DNA from: Nocardioides abyssi
Lineage (GTDB): Bacteria; Actinomycetota; Actinomycetes; Propionibacteriales; Nocardioidaceae
Direction of reading: 5' to 3'
Assembly: GCF_030412915.1 (NCBI RefSeq)
Contig: NZ_JAUHJR010000001.1
Coordinates: 124,001 to 188,000, forward strand
Length of the DNA: 64,000 bases
Position 1 is the first letter of the stretch; every line of letters begins with the position of its first letter. This document shows positions 48,650-57,881 of this stretch, in pieces. Below the pieces are notes generated by a model that was given only the letters and a program-made list of their open reading frames with translations, was not told the DNA's origin and did not search any database. The position numbers were made by a program, and so were the translations under genes.

Positions 48650-50167
48650 ATGCACGCCCTCAGCACGCTCACCGTCCGCACCGCCTCCGTCGGCGCCCTC
48701 GTCGTGGCCCTCGTCCCGGCGCTGGCGGCACCCGGTGGCGGCAGCGCGGTCGGCGCGCCGCCCCCGGCGGCCGGGTCGGCCGTGACGTCGTCCGGACCCG
48801 CGGCGGTCGGCGCCGGCCGCGCCGCGACCCCGCGACCGAGGATCACCGGGGTCGCGCCGGCGTCCGGGCCGACGGCCGGAGGGGCCCGGGTCGTCATCCG
48901 GGGCAAGAACCTCGCCGCCGTCGGACGCGTCACCGTCGGTGGTCGGCGCGCCGTGGTGCTCTCGAGACGTCGTGACCGGGTGGTGGTCCGCACCCCGGAG
49001 GCAGGGACCTGCGCCCGGACCTCCGTCCAGGTGCGCGTGCACGCCCGCGGGGTGCGCAGCCGCACCGGCCCGCGGTCGCGCTACACCTACCTGGGGAGGA
49101 CCGTCACCCCGGCGGTGGCCGGGGGCGAGCACGTCAGCGTCGCCCTCCGTCGCGACGGCGTGGTGCTCGCCTGGGGCAGCGGGAGCGACGGGGTGCTCGG
49201 CCAGGGGCACACCGGCGAGACCGCCGTGCCGGTCCGGGTCCGGGGACTCGGGTGCGTCCAGGCGGTCGCCGCGGGCAGCAAGCACGTCGCGGCCCTCACC
49301 GCCGGCGGCGCGGTGTGGTCCTGGGGCTCCGCGCGGATGGGGCAGGCCGGGGACGGCTACCTGGGGATCCGGCTCCGCCCCAGCCGCGCCCACCTCGGTG
49401 CGCGCGTCGTGCAGATCTCCGCGGCCGGCGACAAGACCGTGGCCCTGACGGCGAGCGGCGTCGTCGCGGGGTGGGGATGGGAGACCGCCGGCGAGCTCGG
49501 GCGCGGCCGGTACGTCACCAAGACCCCGGTGGTGGTGGACTCCTTCCGCGAGGTCCGTGAGGTGGTCGCCGGGGCGGCGAACGTCCTCGTGGTCCGGCGG
49601 GACGGTTCGCTGTGGGGCACGGGGTCCGGGGCGGCGCTCGCGGTCGACGCCGACAGCTCCACCACGCGACCGTTCGAGGTCGCGGTCCCGGGTGACGTCG
49701 TCGGGGTCCGCGTCGGCCGGGGCAGCGTGCACGCGGTGACCTCGGACGGCGCGCTGTGGGGGTGGGGCCTCAACGCCGGCGAGGCCGCGGGGGCGGTCGG
49801 CCTGGGGCACTCCGGACCGCCGGTCCGGACGCCGACCGCGACCTCGCTGACGCAGGTCGTGGCGGTCGCCGGGACCACCCCGCAGGGCCTGGCCCTGCGC
49901 GACGACGGGTCCGTGTGGGGCTGGGGCTGGTGCCTGGACTGCGACCCGGCCGGCGGGGCCCCCGGGGAGGGCACCCGCTACGCGCCGACCCAGGTGCCGG
50001 GGCTGACCGACGTCGTCCGGATCGCGGCGGCCCACGGCCGCTTCCACGCGATCCACGCCGACGGGCGGCTGTCGGTCTGGGGTCGCAGCTGGGTGCTGCC
50101 CGGGGGTGACATCCAGCAGGTCGTGCCGGTCCCCACCACGGTGCCGGGTGTCGACCTCCGGCCCTGA
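48650..50167 (+). CDS. Secreted RCC1-repeat protein with an IPT/TIG domain
   Basis: 505 residues from the ATG at 48650, with GGGGAGA upstream. A signal peptide (about 1-27) and an Ala/Gly/Pro-rich stretch are followed by an IPT/TIG beta-sandwich (about 62-148; 'ITGVAPASGPTAGGARVVIR'). From about 155 to the end come roughly seven RCC1-type repeats, each built on a pattern such as 'GEHVSVALRRDGVVLAWGSG' and 'GSKHVAALTAGGAVWSWGS', which fold as a seven-bladed propeller. It is probably an exported binding protein; the ligand is unknown. It is convergent with the GH13 gene over a strong hairpin. Confidence 0.82.
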   Translation: MHALSTLTVRTASVGALVVALVPALAAPGGGSAVGAPPPAAGSAVTSSGPAAVGAGRAATPRPRITGVAPASGPTAGGARVVIRGKNLAAVGRVTVGGRRAVVLSRRRDRVVVRTPEAGTCARTSVQVRVHARGVRSRTGPRSRYTYLGRTVTPAVAGGEHVSVALRRDGVVLAWGSGSDGVLGQGHTGETAVPVRVRGLGCVQAVAAGSKHVAALTAGGAVWSWGSARMGQAGDGYLGIRLRPSRAHLGARVVQISAAGDKTVALTASGVVAGWGWETAGELGRGRYVTKTPVVVDSFREVREVVAGAANVLVVRRDGSLWGTGSGAALAVDADSSTTRPFEVAVPGDVVGVRVGRGSVHAVTSDGALWGWGLNAGEAAGAVGLGHSGPPVRTPTATSLTQVVAVAGTTPQGLALRDDGSVWGWGWCLDCDPAGGAPGEGTRYAPTQVPGLTDVVRIAAAHGRFHAIHADGRLSVWGRSWVLPGGDIQQVVPVPTTVPGVDLRP

Positions 50168-50190
50168 CGGCCGGGTCGACCCCGGCCGTC
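50166..50190. terminator. Bidirectional terminator between RCC1 and GH13 genes
   Basis: A perfect 10-bp stem, GACGGCCGGG (50166-50175) with CCCGGCCGTC (50181-50190), and a 5-base loop, located between two convergent genes and touching the RCC1 stop codon. It can serve both strands. Confidence 0.65.
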
Positions 50191-50199
50191 AGCCCCGGC

Positions 50200-51825
50200 T
50201 CAGGCGGTGGTGACCCAGGCAGCGCTGTCCGGCGGCAGCCCGTCGACGACCGGCGCGCTCGCGAGCAGCAGCTCGCCGTCGGGCAGCGGCACGGTCTGCT
50301 CGCCGCAGTTGACGACGACGGTGACCGGGCCGCGGCGGAGGAGCAGCACGTCCTCCGAGCCGCCGTCGAGCACCTCGACCTCGTCGCCGGCGGTGGTCGC
50401 GAACGTGCGTCGCGCCGCCAGCGCGGAGCGGTAGAACGCCAGCGTGGAGTCCGGGTCGGCGGCCTGGGCCTCCATCGTCAGCGGCGCCCAGTCCAGGGGC
50501 TGCGGCAGCCACGGCTGCTCGCTGCCCGGGCCGAAGCCGTACGGCGGGGCGTCGCCGCTCCACGGCACCGGCACGCGACAGCCGTCGCGGCCGACCTCGC
50601 CGGTGCGGAACCAGGACGGGTCCTGGCGGAACGCGGGCTCCACGTCGACCTGCTCGAGGCCGAGCTCCTCGCCCTCGTAGAGGTAGGAGGAGCCGGGCAG
50701 GGCCAGCATCGCGAGCGTCGCGGCCTTGGCCCGGGCCAGGCCGACCGGCCCGCCGCCGTACCGCGTGGTGTGGCGGACGACGTCGTGGTTGCTCAGCACC
50801 CACGTCGGGGACGCGCCGACCGGGGCCATCGCGTCGAGGGTGCCGGTGACGACGTCGGCGAAGGCCTTGGCCGACCACGGGGCGAGCAGCCAGGCGAAGT
50901 TGAACGACTGCTGCATCTCGTCGGGGCGCACGAAGCGGGCCATCGACTCCGGCGTCTGCGTCCACGCCTCGGCCACCATCATCCGGTCGCCGTCGTACTC
51001 CTCCAGCACGGTGTGCCAGCGGCGGTAGACGTCGTGGACCTCCGGCTGGTCCCACATCGGCTCGTCGCGCAGCGTCCGCTCGACCATCGAGTGCTCCTCG
51101 TTGATCGGGGCGCCGCTGCCGAGCTCCTCGCCCTCGCCGACCTCCTGGTCGCGCAGGCCCTCCTCCTTGACCAGGCCGTGCGCCACGTCGATGCGGAAGC
51201 CGTCGACGCCGCGGTCGAGCCAGAAGCGCAGGACGTCGACGAACATGTCGCCGACCTCGGGGTTGCGCCAGTCGAGGTCGGGCTGGCTGGAGTCGAAGAG
51301 GTGGAGGTACCACTGGCCGTCGGGCAGCTGGGTCCACGCCGGGCCGCCGAAGACCGAGAGCCAGTTGTTCGGCGGCTCGCCGGGCCGGTCGGCGGGGGAG
51401 TCGCGGAAGATGTAGCGCGCCCGCTCGGGGCTGCCCTTCTCCGCGGCCAGCGCGGCCTGGAACCACACGTGCTCGTCGGAGGTGTGGTTGGGCACGAGGT
51501 CGACGATGACCTTGAGGCCGAGGTCGTGCGCGGTGGCGACCAGGGTGTCGGCGTCGGCGAGCGTGCCGAACCGCGGGTCGACGTCGCAGTAGTCCGCCAC
51601 GTCGTAGCCGTGGTCGTGCTGCGGCGAGGTGTAGAAGGGCGTCAGCCACAGGGCGTCGACGCCGAGGTCGCGGAGGTACGGCAGCCGCGAGGTGATGCCC
51701 GGCAGGTCACCCACGCCGTCGCCGTCGCTGTCGGCGAAGCTGCGGACGTAGACCTGGTAGGTGACCGCGTGGCGCCACCACTCCGAGCGGCTCTCGGGCG
51801 CTGCGTTTTGATCGTTCAAAGCCAT
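50200..51825 (-). CDS. Alpha-glucosidase, glycoside hydrolase family 13
   Basis: 541 residues from the ATG at 51825; an ATG at 51834 adds three residues. GH13 motifs appear in order: 'DGVGDLPGITSRLPYLRDLG', region I 'VIVDLVPNHTS', region II 'GVDGFRIDVAHGL' with the nucleophile Asp, region III 'MMVAEAWTQ' with the acid/base Glu, and region IV 'WVLSNHDVVRHTTRYGGG'. The C-terminal beta domain ends 'DSAAWVTTA'. It should release glucose from short alpha-glucosides such as maltose or isomaltose in the cytoplasm. A TTTGA-N4-TCAAA dyad inside codons 2-6 may be an operator. No transporter genes are adjacent. Confidence 0.9.
   Translation of the reverse strand: MALNDQNAAPESRSEWWRHAVTYQVYVRSFADSDGDGVGDLPGITSRLPYLRDLGVDALWLTPFYTSPQHDHGYDVADYCDVDPRFGTLADADTLVATAHDLGLKVIVDLVPNHTSDEHVWFQAALAAEKGSPERARYIFRDSPADRPGEPPNNWLSVFGGPAWTQLPDGQWYLHLFDSSQPDLDWRNPEVGDMFVDVLRFWLDRGVDGFRIDVAHGLVKEEGLRDQEVGEGEELGSGAPINEEHSMVERTLRDEPMWDQPEVHDVYRRWHTVLEEYDGDRMMVAEAWTQTPESMARFVRPDEMQQSFNFAWLLAPWSAKAFADVVTGTLDAMAPVGASPTWVLSNHDVVRHTTRYGGGPVGLARAKAATLAMLALPGSSYLYEGEELGLEQVDVEPAFRQDPSWFRTGEVGRDGCRVPVPWSGDAPPYGFGPGSEQPWLPQPLDWAPLTMEAQAADPDSTLAFYRSALAARRTFATTAGDEVEVLDGGSEDVLLLRRGPVTVVVNCGEQTVPLPDGELLLASAPVVDGLPPDSAAWVTTA
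51807..51820. promoter_or_regulatory. LacI-type operator-like dyad at the start of the GH13 gene
   Basis: TTTGA-TCGT-TCAAA (51807-51820) is an AT-rich dyad in very GC-rich DNA. It lies 5 bases inside the GH13 coding start. On the minus strand CACCAT followed by seven bases precedes the ATG at 51825, suggesting leaderless transcription, so the dyad would sit just downstream of the transcription start, a position suited to a repressor. Confidence 0.45.
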
Positions 51826-51869
51826 GCGGTCCATGGTGTCAGACCGCCGTGGCGCCGCGGCCGGGTGCG

Positions 51870-52571
51870 TCAGCCGAAGGTCGCGGGGTCGATCTCGAAC
51901 CACACCTGCTCGGCCGCGGCCAGCACCTCCCCGTCGGCGGTCCGCAGCGTGGTGGCCGTCCGGTGCTTGCGGCCCTCGACGGAGCGGACCGCGCCGGTCA
52001 CGACGTGCTCGACGCCGGCCTCGGGCAGCGCCAGCACCTGCGCGGTCATCGAGCCGAGCACCATCGCCCGCTCGCCGATCCCGGCCGCCCACGCGCCGGC
52101 GCAGTCGATCGCGGCCCAGGTCGCCTCGAGCGTCGTGTGGTCCGGGTGCGGGGTCCACGGCGCGGCCACGAGCCCCTGCTCCACCGGGCCGGGGAAGATC
52201 CGCAGCCCGTCGCCGTCGGCCCGCTCCGGCCCGCACGAGAAGCAGTGGCCGAACGGATGGCTGGCGAACCCGTCGTACGCCGCCGCGGCGGTGCGCGCGG
52301 CCTCGGGACCGACCGCGGGCAGCGGCTCGGGGTCGGCGCCCGGCCGGGCCTGCAGCACGACCTCGCCGTCGCGGGTGGCGACCGTCCAGCCGTCCTGCTC
52401 ACCGACCTCGAGCGGGGTGTCGAGCGGCGGCGGCTTGCGCAGCCGCACCTCGACGGCGCTGCCGCCCACGCCGGCGACGTGGCCGGCCACCGCGCCGGCG
52501 CACCACCCGCCGTTCCCCGACCCGGGAGGGCCGTTGAAGCGGGCAGGCACGGTCAGGCTCGACGTGGTCAT
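51870..52571 (-). CDS. Hotdog-fold acyl-CoA thioesterase-like protein
   Basis: 233 residues from the ATG at 52571, with GAGAGGATGGG upstream. The sequence pattern fits two hotdog folds in tandem: 'RFNGPPGSGNGGWCAGAVAG', a central 'SHPFGHCFSCGPERADGDGL' and 'EATWAAIDCAGAWAAGIG', ending 'VLAAAEQVWFEIDP'. The Cys-x-x-Cys-Gly segment followed by Gly-Asp-Gly-Leu-Arg-Ile is frequent in actinobacterial hotdog proteins. Hydrolysis of an acyl-CoA is likely but the acyl group is unknown. The gene lies 44 bases before the GH13 start in the same direction, with a dispersed repeat on its upstream side. Confidence 0.72.
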   Translation of the reverse strand: MTTSSLTVPARFNGPPGSGNGGWCAGAVAGHVAGVGGSAVEVRLRKPPPLDTPLEVGEQDGWTVATRDGEVVLQARPGADPEPLPAVGPEAARTAAAAYDGFASHPFGHCFSCGPERADGDGLRIFPGPVEQGLVAAPWTPHPDHTTLEATWAAIDCAGAWAAGIGERAMVLGSMTAQVLALPEAGVEHVVTGAVRSVEGRKHRTATTLRTADGEVLAAAEQVWFEIDPATFG

Positions 52572-52593
52572 CGGCCCATCCTCTCGCGCCCTC

Positions 52594-52655
52594 CGCTGGT
52601 TGAGCCGGCGAGCCCCGGGCGGTTGAGGAAGGCGCGCAGCGCCTGTCTCGAAACC
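52594..52655. repeat. Dispersed GGTTGAGGAG/TCTCGAAACC repeat (52.6 kb)
   Basis: GCTGGTTGAGCCGGCGAGCC (52594-52613) is followed by GCGGTTGAGGAAGGCGCGCA and GCGCCTGTCTCGAAACCCGG (52619-52658). The second unit is a complete forward-oriented member in which GGCGC and GCGCC form the inner hairpin. It fills most of the gap between the thioesterase and photolyase genes. Confidence 0.6.
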
Positions 52656-52707
52656 CGGTGACGTGCCCGGGGCCCGCGCCCACGGCTCACCAGCGGGGGC
52701 ACAGCGG

Positions 52708-54078
52708 CTAGCGGATGTGCTCCCAGCGGGCGAGGGCCTCGCGGCGCTCCTCGGCGTGGTCGACGACCGGCTCGGAGTAGCCGACGGCCGCACGCACCTC
52801 GCTGCTCGGCTCGTGCGGGTCGGGGACCCGGTCGGGGTCGCGCAGCTCCTCGACCCAGCGGCGGACGTAGGCGCCGTCGGGGTCGAACTTGCGGCCCTGC
52901 CCGGTGGGGTTGAAGACGCGGAAGAACGGCGAGGGGTCGGTGCCGGAGCCGGCCACCCACTGCCAGCCGTGGTTGTTGGAGGCCAGGTCGCCGTCGGCCA
53001 GCCAGTGCAGGAAGTGCCGGGCGCCGTGCTGCCACTCCACGTGCAGGTCCTTGACCAGGAAGCTGGCGGTGATCATCCGGACCCGGTTGTGCATCCACCC
53101 GACCGAGCGCAGCTGCCGCATGCCGGCGTCGACGACGGGGTAGCCGGTGCGGCCCTCCTGCCAGGCCTCGAACAGCTCCCCGGGCTCGTCGTAGGCGAGC
53201 GAGGCGTACTGCGTCTTGTAGTACTCCCGGGCGGTGCGCGGCTGGTGCCACAGCACGTCGGCGTAGAACTCCCGCCAGCCCAGCTCCTTGCGGAAGGTCG
53301 CCGCGCCCGCGCTCCGGCGGCGGGAGAGGTCGGCCAGCAGCTGGCGGGGGTGCACCTCGCCGTACTTGAGGTGCACCGACATCCGCGAGGTGCCGTCGGT
53401 GCCGGGCTCGTTGCGGGTCGTGTCGTAGTCGTCGATGCCGCGCTCCAGGAAGTCCGACCACCGGGCGTGGGTCGCCTCCTCGCCGGCCACGGGGACCTCC
53501 AGCCCCGCGGGCAGCCGGGGACTGGGGACGTCCGTGGTGCCCTCGTCGAGCGCGAGCCAGTCGCCGTGGTCCGGGGCGTCCTGTGGCGCCGGCCGGTCCT
53601 GCTGCTCCCAGACGCGGTGGAACGGGGTGAAGACGCGGTAGTGGTCGCCCGAGCCGTTGTGGACGGTGCCCGGCGGCACGACGTACGGCGAGCCGGTGCG
53701 CGCGAGCCCTACGCCCGCCTCGCCCAGCGCCGCCTCGACGGCCTCGTCGCGCTGCCGGCCGTAGGGGCCGAAGTCGGCCGCGACGTGCACCCGCTCGGCG
53801 CCGACCGCCCGGGCCGCAGCCGGGACGCGACGCACCGGGTCGCCCCGCACGACCTGCAGACCCGGCGCGCCCAGGTCGCGCAGGGAGGCGTCCAGCGAGC
53901 GCAGCGAGGCGGCGAGGTAGGCACGCCGGCTGGGACCCGCGGGCCCCCACAGGTGGGGGTCCAGGACGAACAGCGGGAGCACCGGCCCCTCCGCGCAGGC
54001 CTCCAGCAGAGCGGGGTTGTCACGCAGCCGCAGGTCGCGGCGGAACCACATCACGGTGGGGCGGGTCTCACGGGGCAC
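52708..54078 (-). CDS. Cryptochrome/DNA photolyase family protein
   Basis: 456 residues if begun at the GTG 54078; GTG 54054 or ATG 54051 would start directly at 'MWFRRDLRLRDNPAL'. This N-terminal motif marks the antenna-binding domain. The FAD domain carries 'TSRMSVHLKYGEVHPRQLL', 'FRKELGWREFYADVLWHQPR', 'YPVVDAGMRQLRSVGWMHNR' and 'NNHGWQWVAGSGTDPSPFFR', the signature of class I CPD photolyases. It repairs UV-induced pyrimidine dimers with blue light. No ribosome binding site is evident. The gene is divergent from the DtxR-type regulator with only about 57 bases between the starts. Confidence 0.88.
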   Translation of the reverse strand: MPRETRPTVMWFRRDLRLRDNPALLEACAEGPVLPLFVLDPHLWGPAGPSRRAYLAASLRSLDASLRDLGAPGLQVVRGDPVRRVPAAARAVGAERVHVAADFGPYGRQRDEAVEAALGEAGVGLARTGSPYVVPPGTVHNGSGDHYRVFTPFHRVWEQQDRPAPQDAPDHGDWLALDEGTTDVPSPRLPAGLEVPVAGEEATHARWSDFLERGIDDYDTTRNEPGTDGTSRMSVHLKYGEVHPRQLLADLSRRRSAGAATFRKELGWREFYADVLWHQPRTAREYYKTQYASLAYDEPGELFEAWQEGRTGYPVVDAGMRQLRSVGWMHNRVRMITASFLVKDLHVEWQHGARHFLHWLADGDLASNNHGWQWVAGSGTDPSPFFRVFNPTGQGRKFDPDGAYVRRWVEELRDPDRVPDPHEPSSEVRAAVGYSEPVVDHAEERREALARWEHIR

Positions 54079-54122
54079 GGGGGGCCGGTGCCCAGCGACG
54101 TGCCCCCGCAGTGCCGATGGGA

Positions 54123-54135
54123 CACAATGACCGGC
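54123..54135 (+). promoter_or_regulatory. Candidate -10 for a leaderless dtxR-type transcript
   Basis: CACAAT at 54123-54128 is followed by seven bases and the GTG at 54136. The spacing fits a leaderless mRNA and the GTG gives exact DtxR residue numbering. An in-frame ATG at 54127 would overlap this element. Confidence 0.4.
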
Positions 54136-54822
54136 GTGAGCGACCTGATCGACACCACCGAGATGTACCTCCGGACCATCTACGAGCTGGTCGAGGAAGG
54201 GATCGTCCCGCTGCGTGCGCGGATCGCCGAGCGCCTGCACCAGAGCGGCCCGACGGTCTCCCAGACCGTCGCGCGCATGGAGCGTGACGGTCTCGTGACC
54301 GTCGAGGGTGACCGTCACCTCGAGCTGACCGACGAGGGCCGCCGGCTCGCGGTGCGCGTGATGCGCAAGCACCGGCTCGCCGAGCGGCTGCTCACCGACG
54401 TCATCGGCCTGGAGTGGGAGCTGGTCCACGAGGAGGCGTGCCGCTGGGAGCACGTCATGTCCGAGACCGTCGAGCGGCGCCTGCTGGAGCTGCTCGACCA
54501 CCCGACCGAGTCGCCCTACGGCAACCCGATCCCCGGCCTCGACGAGCTGGGCCAGGAGTCGCTGCCCGAGGGCTTCATGGAGGGCGTCGAGCCGCTGTCG
54601 AAGGCCGCCGGGTTCGACGAGGGGCGGGTGCTGGTCCGGCGCATCTCCGAGGAGATGCAGAAGGACGAGGTCCTGATGAGCGCCCTGCGCCGCGTCGGCG
54701 CCCTGCCCGACAAGACCGTCACCGTCGTCGCCACCGAGGAGGGCGTGCTCGTCGGCTCCGGCGGCGAGACCGCCGAGATCGTGCCCGAGGCCGCCAACCA
54801 CATCTTCGTCCGCCGCCTCTGA
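54136..54822 (+). CDS. ideR: Iron-dependent DtxR/IdeR-type repressor
   Basis: 228 residues from the GTG at 54136. Numbered from this codon, all DtxR metal ligands fall at their classical positions: Met10, Cys102, Glu105 and His106 (regulatory site) and His79, Glu83 and His98 (ancillary site). Cys102 rather than Asp points to an iron-sensing DtxR/IdeR protein, not MntR. The helix-turn-helix is 'RARIAERLHQSGPTVSQTVA', and a C-terminal SH3-like domain (about 150-228) is present. With Fe2+ it should repress siderophore and iron-uptake genes. I saw no consensus iron box in this window, so its targets lie elsewhere. Confidence 0.92.
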   Translation: MSDLIDTTEMYLRTIYELVEEGIVPLRARIAERLHQSGPTVSQTVARMERDGLVTVEGDRHLELTDEGRRLAVRVMRKHRLAERLLTDVIGLEWELVHEEACRWEHVMSETVERRLLELLDHPTESPYGNPIPGLDELGQESLPEGFMEGVEPLSKAAGFDEGRVLVRRISEEMQKDEVLMSALRRVGALPDKTVTVVATEEGVLVGSGGETAEIVPEAANHIFVRRL

Positions 54823-55298
54823 CCTGCTCCGACCGGCCGGCCTTCATCGGCCGCCGCCCCGCACACCTGAGCGGTTCTGCGGTCTCAGCCCTCGTGGATG
54901 TCCTGGCGGTCTGGACGGGCACCCCCTAGTCTGGCGGATGGCGTCACCGAACCCCCCACGGTGCCGTTGCACGTCCGGTCGACCATGTGGTCGGCCGACC
55001 GATGGAGGGGAGAGCATGGTGCACCGCTTGTCGACGTCCGAGGCGGTCGGTGGGGCCGACCGTGTGCGGATCGCGCACTCGGCCACCTCGTTGACGCACG
55101 GCCTGGAGCCGCACGAGGGCGTCGTCCTGGTCGATGACGGCGGCGAGCAGCACCTCGCCGTCGTGGCCGACATCGAGTTCGAGCTGGAGGACACCGTCTA
55201 CGTCCTCGAGGTCGGCGCACGCGTGCCTGAGGAGACCGCGGACCGCCTGGTCGCGGGCGCCGGTGAGCCCGCCGGTGAGGAAGGCGTCACCGAGGTGA

Positions 55299-56134
<836 letters not shown>

Positions 56135-56138
<4 letters not shown>

Positions 56139-56404
56139 CGGGCGTAGCGGAGCGCGGCCCGGGCGCGTGCCTTCTCCGCCTCGACCTCGCGGTCCTTGGG
56201 CGGCGCGGTGGTGACCAGGTCCTCGAGCAGGTGCCGGGTGGCGTGCGCGACCTCGGCGACGGCGCGGTCGAAGGCCTCCTGGTTGGCCTTCGAGGGCTTG
56301 GCGGTGCCGCTGACCTTGCGGACGTACTGCAGGGCCGCCGCGGTGACCTCGTCGCCGGTGGCGGGCGGCTCGAAGTTGTGGAGGGGGCGGATGTTCCGGC
56401 ACAT
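56135..56404 (-). CDS. DUF2277 protein
   Basis: 89 residues from the ATG at 56404. It begins 'MCRNIRPLHNFEPPATGDEV', the near-invariant opening of DUF2277, and continues 'AALQYVRKVSGTAKPSKANQ' and 'ATRHLLEDLVTTAPPKDRE'. The family is found in many actinobacteria and proteobacteria and resembles small HTH or DNA-associated proteins in size; its role is unknown. The stop overlaps the sirtuin ATG as ATGA, so the two are made together. It is divergent from the reductase gene, with 23 bases between the starts. Confidence 0.85.
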
Positions 56405-56414
56405 GACTCCAGCG

Positions 56415-56427
56415 TACGTTTCCTCAC
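56415..56427 (+). promoter_or_regulatory. Candidate -10 for a leaderless reductase transcript
   Basis: TACGTT at 56415-56420, seven bases, then the ATG at 56428, without a Shine-Dalgarno sequence. The divergent DUF2277 start is only 23 bases away, so the two promoters overlap. Confidence 0.45.
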
Positions 56428-57633
56428 ATGGCCAGCGACCGCTCTTCCGACCGCCCCTACGACGTCGTCCTGCTCGGGGCCACCGGCTTCACCGGCGGCC
56501 TGACCGCGGAGTACCTCGCCGAGCACGCGCCCGCCGGCCTGCGCTGGGCGCTCGCCGGGCGCAACGCCGACAAGCTGGCCCGGGTGCGCGAGCGCCTCGT
56601 GCGCATCGACGGCGGCCTCGCCGACCTGCCGCTGCTCACCGCCGACAGCTCCGACCCCGCGTCGCTCGCCGAGCTCGCCGGCAGCACCCGCGTCGTCGTC
56701 ACCACCGTCGGGCCCTACCTCACCCACGGCGAGCCGCTGGTCGCCGCGTGCGCCGAGGCCGGCACCGACTACCTCGACCTGACCGGCGAGCCGGAGTTCG
56801 TCGACCGGATGTTCACCGCTCACCACGAGACCGCGCAGCGCACCGGTGCCCGGATCGTCCACGCCTGCGGCTTCGACTCCATCCCGCACGACCTCGGCGC
56901 CTACTTCACCGTCCAGCAGCTCGCGCCGGTCGACGGCCCGCTGGCCCTGCGCGGCGTGGTCCGCGGCGGCGGGACGGTCTCCGGCGGCACGTTCCACTCC
57001 GCGATGACCCAGTTCTCCCGCGCCCGACAGATGCGCTCGGCCTCGGTCGAGCGCCGCGCGCTGGAGAAGCGGCTCGGCCAGCGCCCGCAGGGCCGCTCGT
57101 CGCGCGCGGTCGCCGGCAAGCCCGGCAAGGACGCGGTGACCGGCTACTGGCTGCTGCCGCTGCCCACCATCGACCCATTCATCGTCGCCCGCAGTGGTGA
57201 CGCGCTCGCGGCGTACGGGCCCGAGTTCCGCTACTCCCACTTCGCCGGCACCAAGACCCTGCGGTACGCCGCGGGCGGCGCCGCCGGCGTCACGGCCCTG
57301 ACCCTTGCCGCCCAGGTCGGCCCGGTGCGCAACGCGCTGCTCGGCCGGATCAAGCAGGGGGAGGGCCCCGACGAGACCCGCCGCGCGAAGTCCTGGTTCA
57401 CCGTCGACTTCGTCGGCGAGTCCGGCGGCCGCACCGTCCACACCCGCGTCTCCGGCGGCGACCCGGGCTACGGCGAGACCGCGAAGATGCTGGCCGAGTC
57501 GGCGCTGTGCCTGGCCCTCGACGACAACCCGGAGGCCTCCGGCTCGGTCACCACCGCCGCGGCCATGGGCGACCACCTGCTGGCCCGGCTGCAGTCGGCC
57601 GGCATCCGCTTCGAGGTCCTCGACCGGCCCTGA
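56428..57633 (+). CDS. Saccharopine dehydrogenase-like (trans-acting enoyl reductase type) oxidoreductase
   Basis: 401 residues. The N-terminal Rossmann domain has 'YDVVLLGATGFTGGLTAEYL' and 'VVTTVGPYLTHGEPLVAAC', then 'GTDYLDLTGEPEFVDRM' and 'GARIVHACGFDSIPHDLGAY'. These are the hallmarks of the saccharopine dehydrogenase-like family that includes the mycobacterial trans-acting enoyl reductase Rv2953 and eukaryotic SCCPDH. A role in lipid reduction is likely; the substrate is unknown. 'VSGGDPGYGETAKMLAESAL' near the C-terminus is also shared by the family. A tRNA gene lies on the opposite strand 44 bases downstream. Confidence 0.85.
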   Translation: MASDRSSDRPYDVVLLGATGFTGGLTAEYLAEHAPAGLRWALAGRNADKLARVRERLVRIDGGLADLPLLTADSSDPASLAELAGSTRVVVTTVGPYLTHGEPLVAACAEAGTDYLDLTGEPEFVDRMFTAHHETAQRTGARIVHACGFDSIPHDLGAYFTVQQLAPVDGPLALRGVVRGGGTVSGGTFHSAMTQFSRARQMRSASVERRALEKRLGQRPQGRSSRAVAGKPGKDAVTGYWLLPLPTIDPFIVARSGDALAAYGPEFRYSHFAGTKTLRYAAGGAAGVTALTLAAQVGPVRNALLGRIKQGEGPDETRRAKSWFTVDFVGESGGRTVHTRVSGGDPGYGETAKMLAESALCLALDDNPEASGSVTTAAAMGDHLLARLQSAGIRFEVLDRP

Positions 57634-57676
57634 CGGGCACCCATGGGGACGCGGGAGGAACGCAACGGGAACCGGG

Positions 57677-57749
57677 TGCCCCAGGCAGGAGTCGAACCTG
57701 CGACCTTTCGCTTAGGAGGCGGCTGCTCTATCCGCTGAGCTACTGGGGC
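57677..57749 (-). tRNA. tRNA-Arg (anticodon CCT)
   Basis: A 73-base cloverleaf on the minus strand: acceptor GCCCCAG/CTGGGGC, D stem GCTC/GAGC, anticodon loop CTCCTAA with anticodon CCT (reads AGG), T arm GCAGG-TTCGACT-CCTGC and discriminator A. CCA is not encoded. The anticodon stem, GCCGC against GCGAA, has only three Watson-Crick pairs next to the loop; positions 27-43 (G-A) and 28-42 (C-A) do not pair. Confidence 0.92.
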
Positions 57750-57881
57750 GTGGCGACAATCCTGGCAGGCCCGGCATGTGTCCGCGATGCGAGGGTCACC
57801 GGGTCGATTCCTTAACCTTGAGGGACGACGCGGGGCCGAACCGGGTCGGCACGCTGACGGGGAGCACGGGGGAGGGCGACG

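Noticed and set aside
54823-55015. Iron box regulated by the DtxR-type protein downstream of its gene
   Set aside because: No sequence resembling the TTAGGTTAGGCTAACCTAA consensus was found here or elsewhere in the window.
57677-57749. tRNA-Arg gene as an integration site for a mobile element
   Set aside because: No integrase gene, no duplicated tRNA 3' end and no change in gene type on either side.
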